Source: Streptomyces naganishii JCM 4654 (GTDB lineage: Bacteria; Actinomycetota; Actinomycetes; Streptomycetales; Streptomycetaceae). Taken from it: a DNA stretch of 64,000 nucleotides. Below the pieces are notes generated by a model. It saw only the letters and a program-made list of their open reading frames with translations. It was not told the origin of the DNA and did no database searches. The position numbers and the translations under genes were made by a program. Of the stretch, positions 8,903 to 18,302 are shown in pieces (position 1 is the stretch's first letter; each line of letters begins with the position of its first letter). The stretch lies in NCBI RefSeq assembly GCF_014650575.1, contig NZ_BMVF01000006.1:124001-188000 (forward strand), given 5' to 3'.

Positions 8903-9715
8903 TCAACACGAGCCCTGGATCAGGGCAAAACGGGCACCCTCGGGGTCCGTCACCGTGGCCGTCCGGCCGTGCGCGCCGTCGTGGGCCGGGGTCAGCACCT
9001 GGCCCCCGAGTCCGGTGACCCGCTCGGCCGCCTCCTCGGTGTCGGCGACCTCGAAGTACGTCAGCCAGTGCGGCCCCCGGTCCCGGAGCAGCGCGTGGTC
9101 CGCGCCGCGCACACCGGCGACCGGACGCCCGTCCAGGCACAGGGCCACCTCGTCGGCACCGAAGGCGCCGGAGGAAGCGGTGCGCTTCTCCTCGTAGCCG
9201 AAGACCGTCTCGTAGAACTTGGCGACGGTCGCGGTCTCGAAGGTCAGCAGCTCGTTCCACGCGGGTGTGCCCGGCGCGCCCGTGATCCCCGTGCCCCGGT
9301 GGGCCGCGGCCTGCCAGACGCCGAAGACGGCGCCCGAGGGGTCCGAGCCGATCGCCAGGCGCCCGGCGTCGCCGGCCTCCAGCGGGCCCACCCCGACGGT
9401 GCCCCCGCACAGCCGTACCGTTTCGGCCGTCAGATCGGCGTCGTCGGAGGCGAAATACGGTGTCCAGGCGACGGGCAGGTGCCGGTCCGGGGGCAGCCGG
9501 CCGATGCCCGCCACCTCCTGACCGTCCAGCAGCGCCCGCACGTACGGGCCGAGCCGGGCGGGGCCCGGCTGGAACTCCCAGCCGAAGAGCTCCTCGTAGA
9601 AGGCTTGGGTGGCGGCCATGTCGTGGACCATCAGGCTCACCCAGCATGGTGTGCCGGGCGTGTACCGAGTGTGTGCCCGGCCGTTCGGGCCGGCCGGCTC
9701 CGGTGCCTCGGTCAT
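8903..9715 (-). CDS. Two-domain VOC (glyoxalase/bleomycin-resistance-like) protein
   Basis: The 270-residue protein has two tandem VOC modules: residues ~15-130 (CWVSLMVHDMAATQAFYEEL) and ~140-268 (AWNELLTFETATVAKFYETV). Each has the beta-alpha-beta-beta-beta pattern. Such tandem proteins form an intramolecular pseudodimer with a metal site. Some are called glyoxalases or hydroxylases in Streptomyces annotations, but the substrate cannot be told here. The start was set at 9715 (MTEAPEPAG), just before the first module; the frame extends upstream without support. Confidence 0.85.
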   Translation of the reverse strand: MTEAPEPAGPNGRAHTRYTPGTPCWVSLMVHDMAATQAFYEELFGWEFQPGPARLGPYVRALLDGQEVAGIGRLPPDRHLPVAWTPYFASDDADLTAETVRLCGGTVGVGPLEAGDAGRLAIGSDPSGAVFGVWQAAAHRGTGITGAPGTPAWNELLTFETATVAKFYETVFGYEEKRTASSGAFGADEVALCLDGRPVAGVRGADHALLRDRGPHWLTYFEVADTEEAAERVTGLGGQVLTPAHDGAHGRTATVTDPEGARFALIQGSC

Positions 9716-10010
9716 CGTCACTCTCTTCTCGGCCCCCTGCGGCGGCCGCCTAGACTGCGCTCTCCGGGCCCCCGAGCCGATGCTCGCACCACCCGTGGTG
9801 GGGCGCGCTCCGGGTGCGTCCCCCGGGCGGTGTCTGTCCGGAGGGTGCCCGGTCTGCGGTTTCCTGCCCGTTTCCATGCGCTTGCCGACGGATGTCGATC
9901 GGCTGTACAGCACGTGCCCGATCCCGTACGCCTCGTGACCGGACCTGTCCGGCCGAGCAGATTAGCCCGACCTGGACGCCGCGGCCACCCCGTGCGCGAG
10001 GATGGTGACC

Positions 10011-10862
10011 ATGAACGCCATCATCTCCGCATCCGAACTCGCCGACGCCCTGGGGGGACCGCGCCCGCCGGTGCTGCTCGACGTCCGCTGGCAGCTCAGC
10101 GTGGCGAAGGCGGGCGGCGAGCCGCCCTTCGACGGACGCGCCGCCCACGAGTCCGGACACATCCCCGGCGCCGTCTACGTCGACCTGGACCGCGAACTCG
10201 CCTCCGCGCCGGGGAAGGAGGGCCGTCACCCGCTGCCGGACGTCGGGGAGTTCGGCGCCGCGATGCGCCGCGCGGGCGTGTCCGCGGACCGGCCGGTGGT
10301 CGTGTACGACGGCGGTCAGGGCTGGGCGGCGTCCCGCGCGTGGTGGCTGCTGCGCTGGACGGGGCATCCCGACGTACGGGTCCTGGACGGGGGCCTGGCC
10401 GTGTGGGAGGGGCCGCTGGAGACCGGGACGCCCGAGCCGGCCGAGGGCGACTTCACGCCGGAGCCCGGCGCCGTGGCGCTTCTCGATGCGGAGGCAGCCG
10501 GTGAGTTGGCGCGTTCCGGCCTGCTGCTGGACGCCCGCGCGGGGGAGCGGTACCGCGGTGAGGTGGAGCCGATCGACCCGGTCGGCGGCCACATCCCGGG
10601 TGCGGTGTCCGCGCCCACGAACGACAACGTCGGCCCGGACGGGCGCCTTCGGCCCGCGGCGGAACTCAGGGCACGGTTCGAGGCGCTGGGCGCGGACGGG
10701 GACACCGAGGTCGGCGTGTACTGCGGCTCGGGCGTGTCGGCGGCGCACGAGATCCTGGCGCTGGCCGTCGCGGGCATCCCCGCGGCCCTGTACGCCGGTT
10801 CGTGGTCGCAGTGGTCGGCGGACCCGTCGCGGCCGGTGGCCGTGGGGCCGGACCCGCAGTAG
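10011..10862 (+). CDS. Rhodanese-type sulfurtransferase (two rhodanese domains)
   Basis: This 283-residue protein has two rhodanese modules: an inactive N-terminal one (LDVRWQLS..., no Cys in its loop) and a catalytic C-terminal one with VYCGSGVSA, where the Cys carries the persulfide. This is the layout of thiosulfate or 3-mercaptopyruvate sulfurtransferases. The ATG at 10011 has GAGG ~10 nt upstream; the in-frame ATG at 10002 is too close to it. It is convergent with sepH across a terminator. Confidence 0.9.
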   Translation: MNAIISASELADALGGPRPPVLLDVRWQLSVAKAGGEPPFDGRAAHESGHIPGAVYVDLDRELASAPGKEGRHPLPDVGEFGAAMRRAGVSADRPVVVYDGGQGWAASRAWWLLRWTGHPDVRVLDGGLAVWEGPLETGTPEPAEGDFTPEPGAVALLDAEAAGELARSGLLLDARAGERYRGEVEPIDPVGGHIPGAVSAPTNDNVGPDGRLRPAAELRARFEALGADGDTEVGVYCGSGVSAAHEILALAVAGIPAALYAGSWSQWSADPSRPVAVGPDPQ

Positions 10863-10894
10863 CCGTCCGGGGTCCTTTCCGGCGGACGAGGGAG

Positions 10895-10950
10895 GAGCCG
10901 GCGGCCCGGGACCGCACGCCTCTCGGGGCGTGGTCACGGGCCGCCGGCTC
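10895..10950. terminator. Bidirectional hairpin between the sulfurtransferase gene and sepH
   Basis: GAGCCGGCGGCCCG at 10895-10908 pairs perfectly with 10937-10950 (14 bp). The 28-nt interior can fold partly on itself. Confidence 0.75.
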
Positions 10951-10988
10951 CCGGCAGCCGTCACGGGTGGGCGTCGCGGCCCGCCCGG

Positions 10989-12020
10989 CTACTCCTGCTT
11001 CTTCCGGCGCGTCCCGAACACGATCTCGTCCCAGCTCGGGACGGCGGCCCGGCGGCCGGGCCGGACGCCGTCGGCCTCGGCCTGGCGGTCGGTGGCGCCG
11101 ATGAGCCGGTCCCGGTGGCTGCCGACCGAGCGCGGCATGAGCACGTCGGCGTAGGCGGATCCGGCGGACGCCGCGGGCGCCGGGGGTTCCTCCACCGCCG
11201 GTTCCTGGTCCGGCTCGTCCAGGGGCTCCGGCGCACGCTCGGGCACCACCAGGTCGCCCCGGAAGCTCGGCACCGCCTCCAACAGGCTGGTCAGCGAGTC
11301 GCGTTCGCCGGTGCTCTCCTCGGCGGGCTCTGAGGCCTGCGCGGGCAGCGCCGGCCGCTCGCGGTCGCGGTCCCGGTCGTAGGAGCGCTCGCGGGGCAGC
11401 CGCGCGATGCGGGGCACGAACGGGAAGCTGGGCTCCGGCGTGCCGAGGTCGTCGGACTCGCCGATCAGCGCGCGCGCCTCGTCGTCGACGGCCTGCACCA
11501 GGCGCCGCGGCGGGTCGTACGTCCAGCTCGCCGAGTGCGGTTCACCCGCGACCCGGTAGACCAGCAGCACCTCCCAGGTGCCGTCGTCACGGCGCCAGGA
11601 GTCCCACTGGACGGTGTCCTTCTCGGCGCCGCGCAGCAGCAGACGCTCCTGGACGGCCTCGCCGAGCAGCGGGCCGGAGTTCTCGCCGGGTCGGCGGACC
11701 GGGGTCTTGCGGGCCCGCTCGGCCATGAAGGCGCGCTCGGCGAGCACGGGGCCCTCGAACCGCCGTACGCGGTCCACGGGAATGCCGGCGAGCTGGGCGA
11801 CCTCTTCCGCGGTCGCGCCGGCTCGTATACGCGCCTGGATGTCGCGGGGGCGGAGATGGCTCTCCACCTCGATCTCGATCTGGCCGAGGCGGGGACGGTC
11901 GCCGCGCACGGCGGCGCGGAGCCGTTCGTCGATCGGAAGCGTGTACTCCGTGCTGTCCGCAGCCTTCAGCACCAGCCGTGTGCCGTCATTGGAGACGGCC
12001 ACGACACGCAGTTCGGGCAT
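10989..12020 (-). CDS. sepH: SepH-like cell-division protein (DUF3071)
   Basis: The 343-residue protein starts MPELRVVAVSNDGTRLVLK. It has a predicted helix-turn-helix in IRAGATAEEVAQLAGIPVDR (residues ~70-90), followed by a conserved domain to ~165 and a long charged, disordered C-terminal half ending in a basic tail. This matches SepH of Streptomyces, which binds FtsZ and promotes Z-ring assembly during sporulation. GGAGG lies 5 nt upstream of the start at 12020 and fixes it. It is a single gene with its promoter in the long gap that follows. Confidence 0.9.
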   Translation of the reverse strand: MPELRVVAVSNDGTRLVLKAADSTEYTLPIDERLRAAVRGDRPRLGQIEIEVESHLRPRDIQARIRAGATAEEVAQLAGIPVDRVRRFEGPVLAERAFMAERARKTPVRRPGENSGPLLGEAVQERLLLRGAEKDTVQWDSWRRDDGTWEVLLVYRVAGEPHSASWTYDPPRRLVQAVDDEARALIGESDDLGTPEPSFPFVPRIARLPRERSYDRDRDRERPALPAQASEPAEESTGERDSLTSLLEAVPSFRGDLVVPERAPEPLDEPDQEPAVEEPPAPAASAGSAYADVLMPRSVGSHRDRLIGATDRQAEADGVRPGRRAAVPSWDEIVFGTRRKKQE

Positions 12021-12479
12021 GGGGACCTCCCGGGTGGTGCCTGCCGACGTCACGTGCGTCGCTGCTTCCGCTAGTCGAGTGTGGCCTGCCCGGGTGCAGC
12101 CTGCCACAACCTTGCCGAGTTGCCCGGCGTGTCGGGCGCGGGCCCTGGATCGCCGTTATGGCACGGTTACCTGTTCACAACGCTAAGTGACCAACTTTGT
12201 CACCCTGTGCAACCAGCCCCCTCCCGGCGGTCCAGCTAGGCCCCGGACACCCTGGCGGGAGACCGGACCCAGGGCTCGCAACAGTACTCCATTTGGGCCA
12301 CGTGCGTGGATTGGCACGCCGCCCAACTTCTGGCAAGGAGCGGGACTTGGCCGCCACTGGCCGGATTTCTCGATCATGCCCGTGGCGTACTTCACGTAAT
12401 CACCGGAATCGGAACTAACCGTTTCGTCCGTACGTCCCTTTCTCGTGCAGACGGCCGGTCACGTCCCGAAGGACCGGCC
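12021..12479. other. Gene-free divergent region between sepH and the hypothetical gene
   Basis: About 460 bp without a convincing gene; the short frames here lack ribosome sites. It holds an imperfect operator-like element, GTGAC at 12187-12191 and GTCAC at 12199-12203, separated by 7 bp (CAACTTT). Several AT-richer stretches near 12150-12200 and 12380-12430 could hold divergent promoters. Confidence 0.5.
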
Positions 12480-13433
12480 ATGTACGGGAGAGGCAGGCAA
12501 GGTCCGGGAATGCGTGAAAGGCCCGACAGCGGTGGTGTGCCGAACGGAGGCGAGGAGGTGGGCGGCGGCAAGGAGGCAGGTGGCAGGCGGATCGACCTGA
12601 GCGTGCCTCAGGTCGCGGGCAGCGCCGTGGCCGCGGTGGTCGCCGCGAAACTCGCGTCGTACTTCGGTGTCTACGGCACGATCCTCGGCGCCGGCGTCGT
12701 CAGTGCCGTCGCCGCGTGCGGGGGCCCGGTCCTCCAGCACCTCTTCCGGCGCACGGGCGAGCAGTTGCGGGGCGCGGCCACCATCGGGGGACCGGTGCCG
12801 GCGACCGCGTCCGCCCCGCGGGCACCCGCTTCCGCCTTGTCCCCGGGCGAGTTCACGCCGGGCACCGTCCACCGGGCCCGGGTCAGGGGGTGGCGGCGCT
12901 CCGTGCTCGCGGCCGCGCTGGTCTTCGGCGTCACCATGGCCGGGATCACCACGTACGAGGTGGCGGCGGGCAGCCGATTCGGGGGCGGACACGGCACGAC
13001 GGTCGGCGCGGCCATGACGGGCCACCGCGCGTCGCCGTCCTCGTCCGGCGACCGCTCGCCCGCTCCCGCGCCGTCCCTTCCGTCCGGCACCGGCGGCGGC
13101 TCGCGGACGAGCGGCCCGGGACCGGGCACCGAGGGACCGGGTGGTTCCGCGGCGGGCGCGGCGGGCGGTGCGGGTTCGGGCGGCGGTACGCCGGTGAGCC
13201 GGGCGCCGACGACCGGAGCCGGCGGGACCCCCGGAACGGGAACTGCCGGAACGGGGACCACTGGCGCCGGCACCGGCGGCACCGGTTCCAGCGGATCCGC
13301 CGGGAGCCCGGCGCCGGGAGGCTCCGGCGCGCGGTCCCCGGAGCCGGGCGCCTCCGCTACGCCCCCAGCACCCGCCGCAAGTAGTCGTTCTGGAACAGCC
13401 GCTGGGGATCCAGCCGGTCCCGCAGCGCCGTGA
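12480..13433 (+). CDS. Hypothetical protein with one membrane span and Gly/Thr/Pro-rich C-terminal half
   Basis: Not recognised as a family. The 317-residue protein from the ATG at 12480 (GAAGGA 6 nt upstream) has a Gly-rich N-terminus, a hydrophobic segment ~40-80 (VAAVVAAKLASYFGVYGTIL), a basic patch (GWRRS) and a second hydrophobic stretch (VLAAALVFGVTMAGITTYEV) near 145-165. The last ~140 residues are almost only Gly, Thr, Ser, Pro and Ala. This suggests a membrane-anchored protein with a disordered tail. The 3' end overlaps the convergent oxidase gene by 77 bp. Confidence 0.65.
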   Translation: MYGRGRQGPGMRERPDSGGVPNGGEEVGGGKEAGGRRIDLSVPQVAGSAVAAVVAAKLASYFGVYGTILGAGVVSAVAACGGPVLQHLFRRTGEQLRGAATIGGPVPATASAPRAPASALSPGEFTPGTVHRARVRGWRRSVLAAALVFGVTMAGITTYEVAAGSRFGGGHGTTVGAAMTGHRASPSSSGDRSPAPAPSLPSGTGGGSRTSGPGPGTEGPGGSAAGAAGGAGSGGGTPVSRAPTTGAGGTPGTGTAGTGTTGAGTGGTGSSGSAGSPAPGGSGARSPEPGASATPPAPAASSRSGTAAGDPAGPAAP

Positions 13434-14676
13434 ACTCGGTGAAGCGCGGGTACACCCCCGCGAGGTACTCGGCGTCCCGCGTGTGGATCTTGCCCCAGTG
13501 CGGGCGGCCCTCGTGCGCCGTGAAGATGCTCTCGGCCGAGGTGAAGTACCGCTGGTAGGGGGTGCCCCGGAACATGTGGACGGCGACGTAGGCGCTGTCC
13601 CGGCCGGAGGCGGTGGACAGCGTGATGTCGTCAGCCGGCGCGGTGCGCACCTCGACCGGGAAGCTCACGCGGAGCCCGGAGCGGTCCACCATCGCCTTGA
13701 GTTCGCGCAGCGTGTCGGCCAGGGCCGCGCGCGGGACGGCGTACTCCATCTCCACGAAGCGCACCCGGCGCGGGGAGGTAAAGACCTTGTACGGGATGTC
13801 GGTGTACGTCCGCGCGGACAGCGCCCGGCTGGAGATCCGTGCTATCGCCGGGACGGTGGCGGGCACGGCCCGGCCGACCCAGTTGGCCACCTGGAAGACC
13901 CCGTTGGAGAGGAACTCGTCCTCGAACCATCCGGCCAGCCGGCCCACCGGCTTCTCGGGGCCGGCGCTGCGGTTGTTGCGCTTGGTGTTGGTGTTGCCGG
14001 TGTGCGGGAACCAGTAGAACTCGAAGTGCTCGTTCTCCGCCCAGAGCTGATCGAACTCGGCGAGCACCCGGTCGAACGGCATCGGCTCCTCGCGCGCCGT
14101 GAGCAGGAAGACCGGCTCCACGGCGAAGGTGATGGCGGTGATGATCCCGAGCGCGCCCAGGCCGATGCGGGCGGCCGCGAAGACCTCCGGGTTCTCCTTT
14201 TCCGAGCAGGTGAGCACCGAGCCGTCCGCCGTGACGAGTTCCAGGCCCTTGATCTGGGCGGCGATCGAGGCGGACTCGCGGCCGGTGCCGTGCGTCCCGG
14301 TGCTGATGGCGCCCGACACGGTCTGCTCCATGATGTCGCCCATGTTGGTGAGCGACAGGCCCTCGCGCGCGAGGGCCGCGTTGAGCCTCTTGAGCGGGGT
14401 GCCGGCCTCCACGGTGACCGTCATGGCATCGCGGTCGATGGCGCGGATACCGGTCAACAGTTGAGGGCGGATCAACACACCGTCCGTGGCGGCGATGCTG
14501 GTGAAGGAGTGGCCGGTGCCGACCGCTTTCACCTTCAGGCCTTCCTCGGCCGCCTTGCGCACCGCCTCGGCGAGTTCCCCGGCCGAAGCCGGAGTGACCT
14601 GCCGCGCGGGACGCGCACCGACGTTGCCGCCCCAGTTACGCCACGTGCCGTTCTGCGCGCTCGCTGTGCTGCTCAA
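13357..14676 (-). CDS. D-arabinono-1,4-lactone oxidase-family FAD-dependent oxidoreductase
   Basis: This 439-residue protein has an FAD-binding PCMH domain in the N-terminal half. It contains GTGHSFTSIAATDG, whose His is the usual site of covalent FAD in this vanillyl-alcohol-oxidase family, and SGAISTGTHGTG. The C-terminal ALO domain ends with HWGKIHTRDAEYL. Members oxidise sugar lactones or alditols at C1. Its start at 14676 lies inside the 3' end of the upstream MFS gene (41-bp overlap), so the two form an operon. The substrate is unknown. Confidence 0.9.
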   Translation of the reverse strand: MSSTASAQNGTWRNWGGNVGARPARQVTPASAGELAEAVRKAAEEGLKVKAVGTGHSFTSIAATDGVLIRPQLLTGIRAIDRDAMTVTVEAGTPLKRLNAALAREGLSLTNMGDIMEQTVSGAISTGTHGTGRESASIAAQIKGLELVTADGSVLTCSEKENPEVFAAARIGLGALGIITAITFAVEPVFLLTAREEPMPFDRVLAEFDQLWAENEHFEFYWFPHTGNTNTKRNNRSAGPEKPVGRLAGWFEDEFLSNGVFQVANWVGRAVPATVPAIARISSRALSARTYTDIPYKVFTSPRRVRFVEMEYAVPRAALADTLRELKAMVDRSGLRVSFPVEVRTAPADDITLSTASGRDSAYVAVHMFRGTPYQRYFTSAESIFTAHEGRPHWGKIHTRDAEYLAGVYPRFTEFTALRDRLDPQRLFQNDYLRRVLGA

Positions 14677-15874
14677 CGGAGCCTCCCCGAACCGGAGCCG
14701 GCCTGCTGAGCCGGCGGTACCCGAGGAAACCGACCGCGACCGCGACTGCCCCGGACACCGCCGGGACCCCGTACCCCGCCCGCGCGCCGGCCGTGTCGAT
14801 CACCCAGCCGGCCACCGACGAGCCGAGCGCCACCCCGACCGCGAGCCCGGTGCTCACCCAGGTCATCCCCTCGGTCAGATGCGCGCGTGGTACGTGCTCT
14901 TCGACGAGGGCCATCGTCGTGATCATGGTGGGAGCGACGGAGAGGCCCGCGACGAACAGCGCCACGGCCAGAAACGGCAAGTTTCCGACCAGTAGGAGGG
15001 GGATCATACTCACGGCCATCGCGCCTATGCCCAGCAGCCAGCGGCGGGCGGGCGCACCGCCCGGGCGCAGCAGCCCGAAAAGGACACCGGCCGAGCACGA
15101 TCCGGCGGCGTACAGCGCCAGCACGACACTGGCGGCGCTCTTGTGGCCCCGCTCGTCGGCGAAGGCCACCGTGACCACGTCGACCGCCCCGAAGATCGCC
15201 CCGGTCGCCACGAAGGTGGCCACCAGCACCCGCAGCCCGGTCGAGCGGAGCGCCGATCCGCCGTCGTGGTGCTCGCGCGGGTGCGGCGCCGGCTCGGTGG
15301 CCCGCTGCGAGGTCAGCCAGAAGACGCCGGCGGCCAGGAAGCACCCGGCCAGCAGCGGTCCCGCCTCCGGGAACCAGGCCGTGGACAGCCCGATGGAGAT
15401 GATCGGCCCGAAGATGAAGCACACCTCGTCGATCACCGACTCGAAGGAGTACGCGGTGTGCAGGTGGGGGGTGCCCCGGTACACGGCCGCCCAGCGGGCC
15501 CGGACCATCGCCCCCAGGCTGGGCACGGACCCGATGCCGGCGGCGCTCACGAAGAGCACCCAGTCCGGCCACCGCAGGTGCGCGGCGAGCAGCAGCCCGG
15601 CCGCGGCGGCCAGCGCGGCCAGCGTCGCCGGGCGCAGCACCCGGCGCTGCCCGTGCAGGTCGACCAGCCGGGATATCTGCGGCCCGAGGACCGCGGCGGC
15701 CAGCGCGATGGTGGCCGACAGCGCGCCCGCGAGCCCGTACCGCCCGGTCAGCTGGGAGATCATCGTGACCACGCCGATGCCCATCATCGACAGCGGCATC
15801 CGGCCGAGGAACCCGGCGGCGGAGAAGCCCTTCGACCCGGGGGCGGCGAACAGGGCGCGGTAGGGGCTGGGCAC
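14636..15874 (-). CDS. MFS transporter
   Basis: The 412-residue protein has about 12 hydrophobic helices and the usual loop motif region between helices 2 and 3 (SRLVDLHGQRRVLRP). It starts at a GTG at 15874 with GGAG ~6 nt upstream. The overlap with the FAD oxidase start indicates translational coupling. A role in exporting or importing a substrate linked to that oxidase is inference only. The gene is divergent from hemH. Confidence 0.88.
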   Translation of the reverse strand: MPSPYRALFAAPGSKGFSAAGFLGRMPLSMMGIGVVTMISQLTGRYGLAGALSATIALAAAVLGPQISRLVDLHGQRRVLRPATLAALAAAAGLLLAAHLRWPDWVLFVSAAGIGSVPSLGAMVRARWAAVYRGTPHLHTAYSFESVIDEVCFIFGPIISIGLSTAWFPEAGPLLAGCFLAAGVFWLTSQRATEPAPHPREHHDGGSALRSTGLRVLVATFVATGAIFGAVDVVTVAFADERGHKSAASVVLALYAAGSCSAGVLFGLLRPGGAPARRWLLGIGAMAVSMIPLLLVGNLPFLAVALFVAGLSVAPTMITTMALVEEHVPRAHLTEGMTWVSTGLAVGVALGSSVAGWVIDTAGARAGYGVPAVSGAVAVAVGFLGYRRLSRPAPVRGGSVEQHSERAERHVA

Positions 15875-16000
15875 AGGGACTCCGGAGATCCGGTAAGGCG
15901 CGAAAGGAGCTGATACAGCTTACGTGGTCCGGGGGCCCTCACACACCGCCCGTGCGGGTCGGAATCCCGGCTGTCAGCGCCGGGTGGCAGGATCGGAGTC

Positions 16001-17128
16001 ATGCCAGACGCGCTCGATCCCAGTCCGTACGACGCCCTGCTCCTGCTCTCGTTCGGCGGCCCCGAGGGGCCCGACGACGTGGTCCCGTTCCTGGAGAACG
16101 TGACGCGCGGACGCGGCATCCCCAAGGAACGCCTGAAGGAGGTCGGGCAGCACTACTTCCAGTTCGGCGGGGTCAGTCCCATCAACGACCAGAACCGCGC
16201 CCTGCTGGACGCCCTGCGCAAGGACTTCGCCGGCCACGGCCTGGACCTGCCGGTCCACTGGGGCAACCGCAACTGGGCTCCCTACCTCACGGACACCCTG
16301 CGGGACATGGTCCGCGACGGCCACCGCCGCATCCTCGTCCTGGCCACCAGCGCCTACGCCTCCTACTCCGGCTGCCGCCAGTACCGCGAGAACCTGGCCG
16401 ACGCCCTGGCCGCCCTGGAGGCCGAGGGCCTTGAGCTGCCGAGGATCGACAGGCTGCGGCACTACTTCAACCACCCGGGCTTCGTCGAGCCCATGATCGA
16501 CGGCGTGCTGGAGTCCCTGGCCGGCCTCCCCGACGACGTCCGCGACGGCGCCCACATCGCCTTCACCACCCACTCGATCCCGATCTCGGCCGCCGACACC
16601 TCCGGCCCCGCCGAGGGACACGGCGACGGCGGGGCGTACGTCCGCCAGCACCTGGACGTGGCGAAGCTGATCGCCGACGCGGTCCGCGAGCGCACCGGCG
16701 TCGACCACCCCTGGCAGCTCGTCTACCAGTCGCGTTCCGGCGCCCCGCACATCCCGTGGCTGGAGCCCGACATCTGCGACCACCTCGAGGAGCGGCACGC
16801 GGCCGGGGTCCCGGCCGTCGTCATGGCGCCCATCGGCTTCGTCTCCGACCACATGGAGGTCCTCTACGACCTCGACACCGAGGCCACGGCCAAGGCCGCG
16901 GAGCTGGGCCTGCCGGTCCGCCGCTCGGCGACGGTCGGCGCCGACCCGCGCTTCGCTGCGGCCGTCCGCGAACTGATCCTGGAACGCGCGGCGACCGAGC
17001 GCGGCGCCCGGGTCACGCGGTGCGCGCTCGGCACCCTCGGCGCGAGCCACGACGTCTGCCCGGTGGGCTGCTGCCCGGCCCGCGCCCCCCGCCCCGCCGC
17101 CGCGGGCGCCGACAGCCCCTACGCGTGA
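16001..17128 (+). CDS. hemH: Ferrochelatase / coproporphyrin III ferrochelatase
   Basis: This 375-residue protein has the family start [18 protein letters not shown]. It also carries the metal-insertion His in FTTHSIP, the YQSRSGAP motif, and the C-terminal [15 protein letters not shown]. It inserts Fe(II) into a porphyrin. Actinobacterial enzymes of this type act on coproporphyrin III in the coproporphyrin-dependent pathway. The extra Cys-rich tail ([11 protein letters not shown]) could bind an Fe-S cluster, which is known for some actinobacterial homologues. It is followed 8 bp later by the monophosphatase gene, so they are co-transcribed. Confidence 0.94.
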   Translation: MPDALDPSPYDALLLLSFGGPEGPDDVVPFLENVTRGRGIPKERLKEVGQHYFQFGGVSPINDQNRALLDALRKDFAGHGLDLPVHWGNRNWAPYLTDTLRDMVRDGHRRILVLATSAYASYSGCRQYRENLADALAALEAEGLELPRIDRLRHYFNHPGFVEPMIDGVLESLAGLPDDVRDGAHIAFTTHSIPISAADTSGPAEGHGDGGAYVRQHLDVAKLIADAVRERTGVDHPWQLVYQSRSGAPHIPWLEPDICDHLEERHAAGVPAVVMAPIGFVSDHMEVLYDLDTEATAKAAELGLPVRRSATVGADPRFAAAVRELILERAATERGARVTRCALGTLGASHDVCPVGCCPARAPRPAAAGADSPYA

Positions 17129-17136
17129 GGAGCGCC

Positions 17137-17952
17137 GTGACCGACGCCCTGCACGCCGAACTGCTCCAGCTCGCCCTGCAGGCCGCGGCCCGCGCGGGAG
17201 ACCTGCTCCGGGACGGCCGCCCCGCCGACCTGGCGGTCGCCGCGACCAAGTCGAGCCCGGTGGACGTCGTCACCGAGATGGACCTCGCCGCCGAGAAGCT
17301 GATCACCGGCCTGATCGCCGACCGCCGCCCCGACGACGGCTTCCTCGGCGAGGAGGGCGCCGCCACCGAGGGCACCAGCGGCGTCCGCTGGGTGATCGAT
17401 CCCCTAGACGGCACGGTGAACTACCTCTACGGGCTGCCCACCTGGGCGGTCTCCATCGCCGCCGAGCAGGACGGCGAGACCGTCGTGGGGGTGGTGACCG
17501 CCCCCATGCGCGGCGAGACCTTCCACGCGGTCCGCGGCCGGGGCGCCTGGGCCACCGGCGCCTGGGCGGGCGAGCGCAAGCTGTCCTGCCGCTCCGCGGC
17601 CCCCCTGGACCAGGCCCTGGTCTCGACCGGCTTCGCGTACGTGGCCGAGGTCCGCACCCGCCAGGCCGAGGTCGCCCAGCGCCTCATCCCGCTGGTGCGG
17701 GACATCCGCCGCGGCGGCTCGGCCGCGATCGACCTGTGCGACGTGGCCGCCGGCCGCCTCGACGGCTACTACGAGCGCGGCCTGAACCCCTGGGACTTCG
17801 GCGCCGGCGACCTGATCGCCCGGGAGGCCGGCGCGCTGACCGGCGGCCGCCCCGGGGAGCCCGTCTCCCGCGACCTGACGATCGCGGCCACCCCAGCCGT
17901 CTTCGGCCCCCTCCAGGAGCTCCTGGGGGACTTGGGCGCCTGGACGGACTGA
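17137..17952 (+). CDS. Inositol monophosphatase family protein
   Basis: This 271-residue protein carries the family metal motifs: EEG (FLGEEGAA), DPLDGTVNY, and the C-terminal WDFGAGDLIAREAG. It hydrolyses myo-inositol phosphate or a similar sugar phosphate with Mg2+. The GTG start at 17137 has GAGGAG 6 nt upstream. It sits 8 bp after hemH. The same neighbourhood in Mycobacterium carries suhB, so this is probably its orthologue. Confidence 0.92.
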   Translation: MTDALHAELLQLALQAAARAGDLLRDGRPADLAVAATKSSPVDVVTEMDLAAEKLITGLIADRRPDDGFLGEEGAATEGTSGVRWVIDPLDGTVNYLYGLPTWAVSIAAEQDGETVVGVVTAPMRGETFHAVRGRGAWATGAWAGERKLSCRSAAPLDQALVSTGFAYVAEVRTRQAEVAQRLIPLVRDIRRGGSAAIDLCDVAAGRLDGYYERGLNPWDFGAGDLIAREAGALTGGRPGEPVSRDLTIAATPAVFGPLQELLGDLGAWTD

Positions 17953-18069
17953 GGCGCGCAACAGGGGCCCGAACCGACGGCAAGGGCCCACCAGCCCCCA
18001 CTGGACCCCACGCGCCGGCCGCGAGGGAGCCGCAGGGCGGACCCGCAGGCGACCGAGCAGTCGCAACGA

Positions 18070-18096
18070 GGCCCCGGCGCTGGATTCGCCGGGGCC
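18070..18096. terminator. Bidirectional hairpin after the monophosphatase gene
   Basis: GGCCCCGGCG at 18070-18079 pairs perfectly with 18087-18096 around a 7-nt loop. The stem can extend four more pairs past one mismatch. It lies between convergent genes. Confidence 0.75.
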
Positions 18097-18128
18097 CCGT
18101 TGTCGTGCAGCTGCTCGCGTACGGGCTG

Positions 18129-18302
18129 TCAGACGCCGGACACGCCGACCTCCACACCGTGTTCGGCGGCGAGGCGGCGCAGGTCGTCGAGTTCGGCCAG
18201 CTCCACCTCGACGAGGAAGTCGTCGCCCTCGTCACGAGCCCGGGTCAGGTCGGACTCGGTCGCCTTTATGCGCTGCAGAAGTCCTGCGGTGAATGCGTCC
18301 AT
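18129..18302 (-). CDS. Small conserved protein, 57 aa
   Basis: A 58-codon frame starts ATG at 18302 with GAGGGG ~7 nt upstream and ends TGA at 18129. The product begins MDAFTAGLLQRIKATES, is strongly amphipathic and acidic (ELAELDDLRR), and looks like a single long helix or helical hairpin. It has no Cys or membrane segment. Codon third positions are GC-rich, as in real genes here. S. coelicolor has a small gene at this place, between the monophosphatase and cutR, from memory. Function unknown. Confidence 0.75.
   Translation of the reverse strand: MDAFTAGLLQRIKATESDLTRARDEGDDFLVEVELAELDDLRRLAAEHGVEVGVSGV

Noticed and set aside
12187..12418. Several ~70-codon frames in the sepH-hypothetical gap
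   Set aside because: Overlapping frames on both strands without ribosome sites; composition and codon use do not single out one as real.
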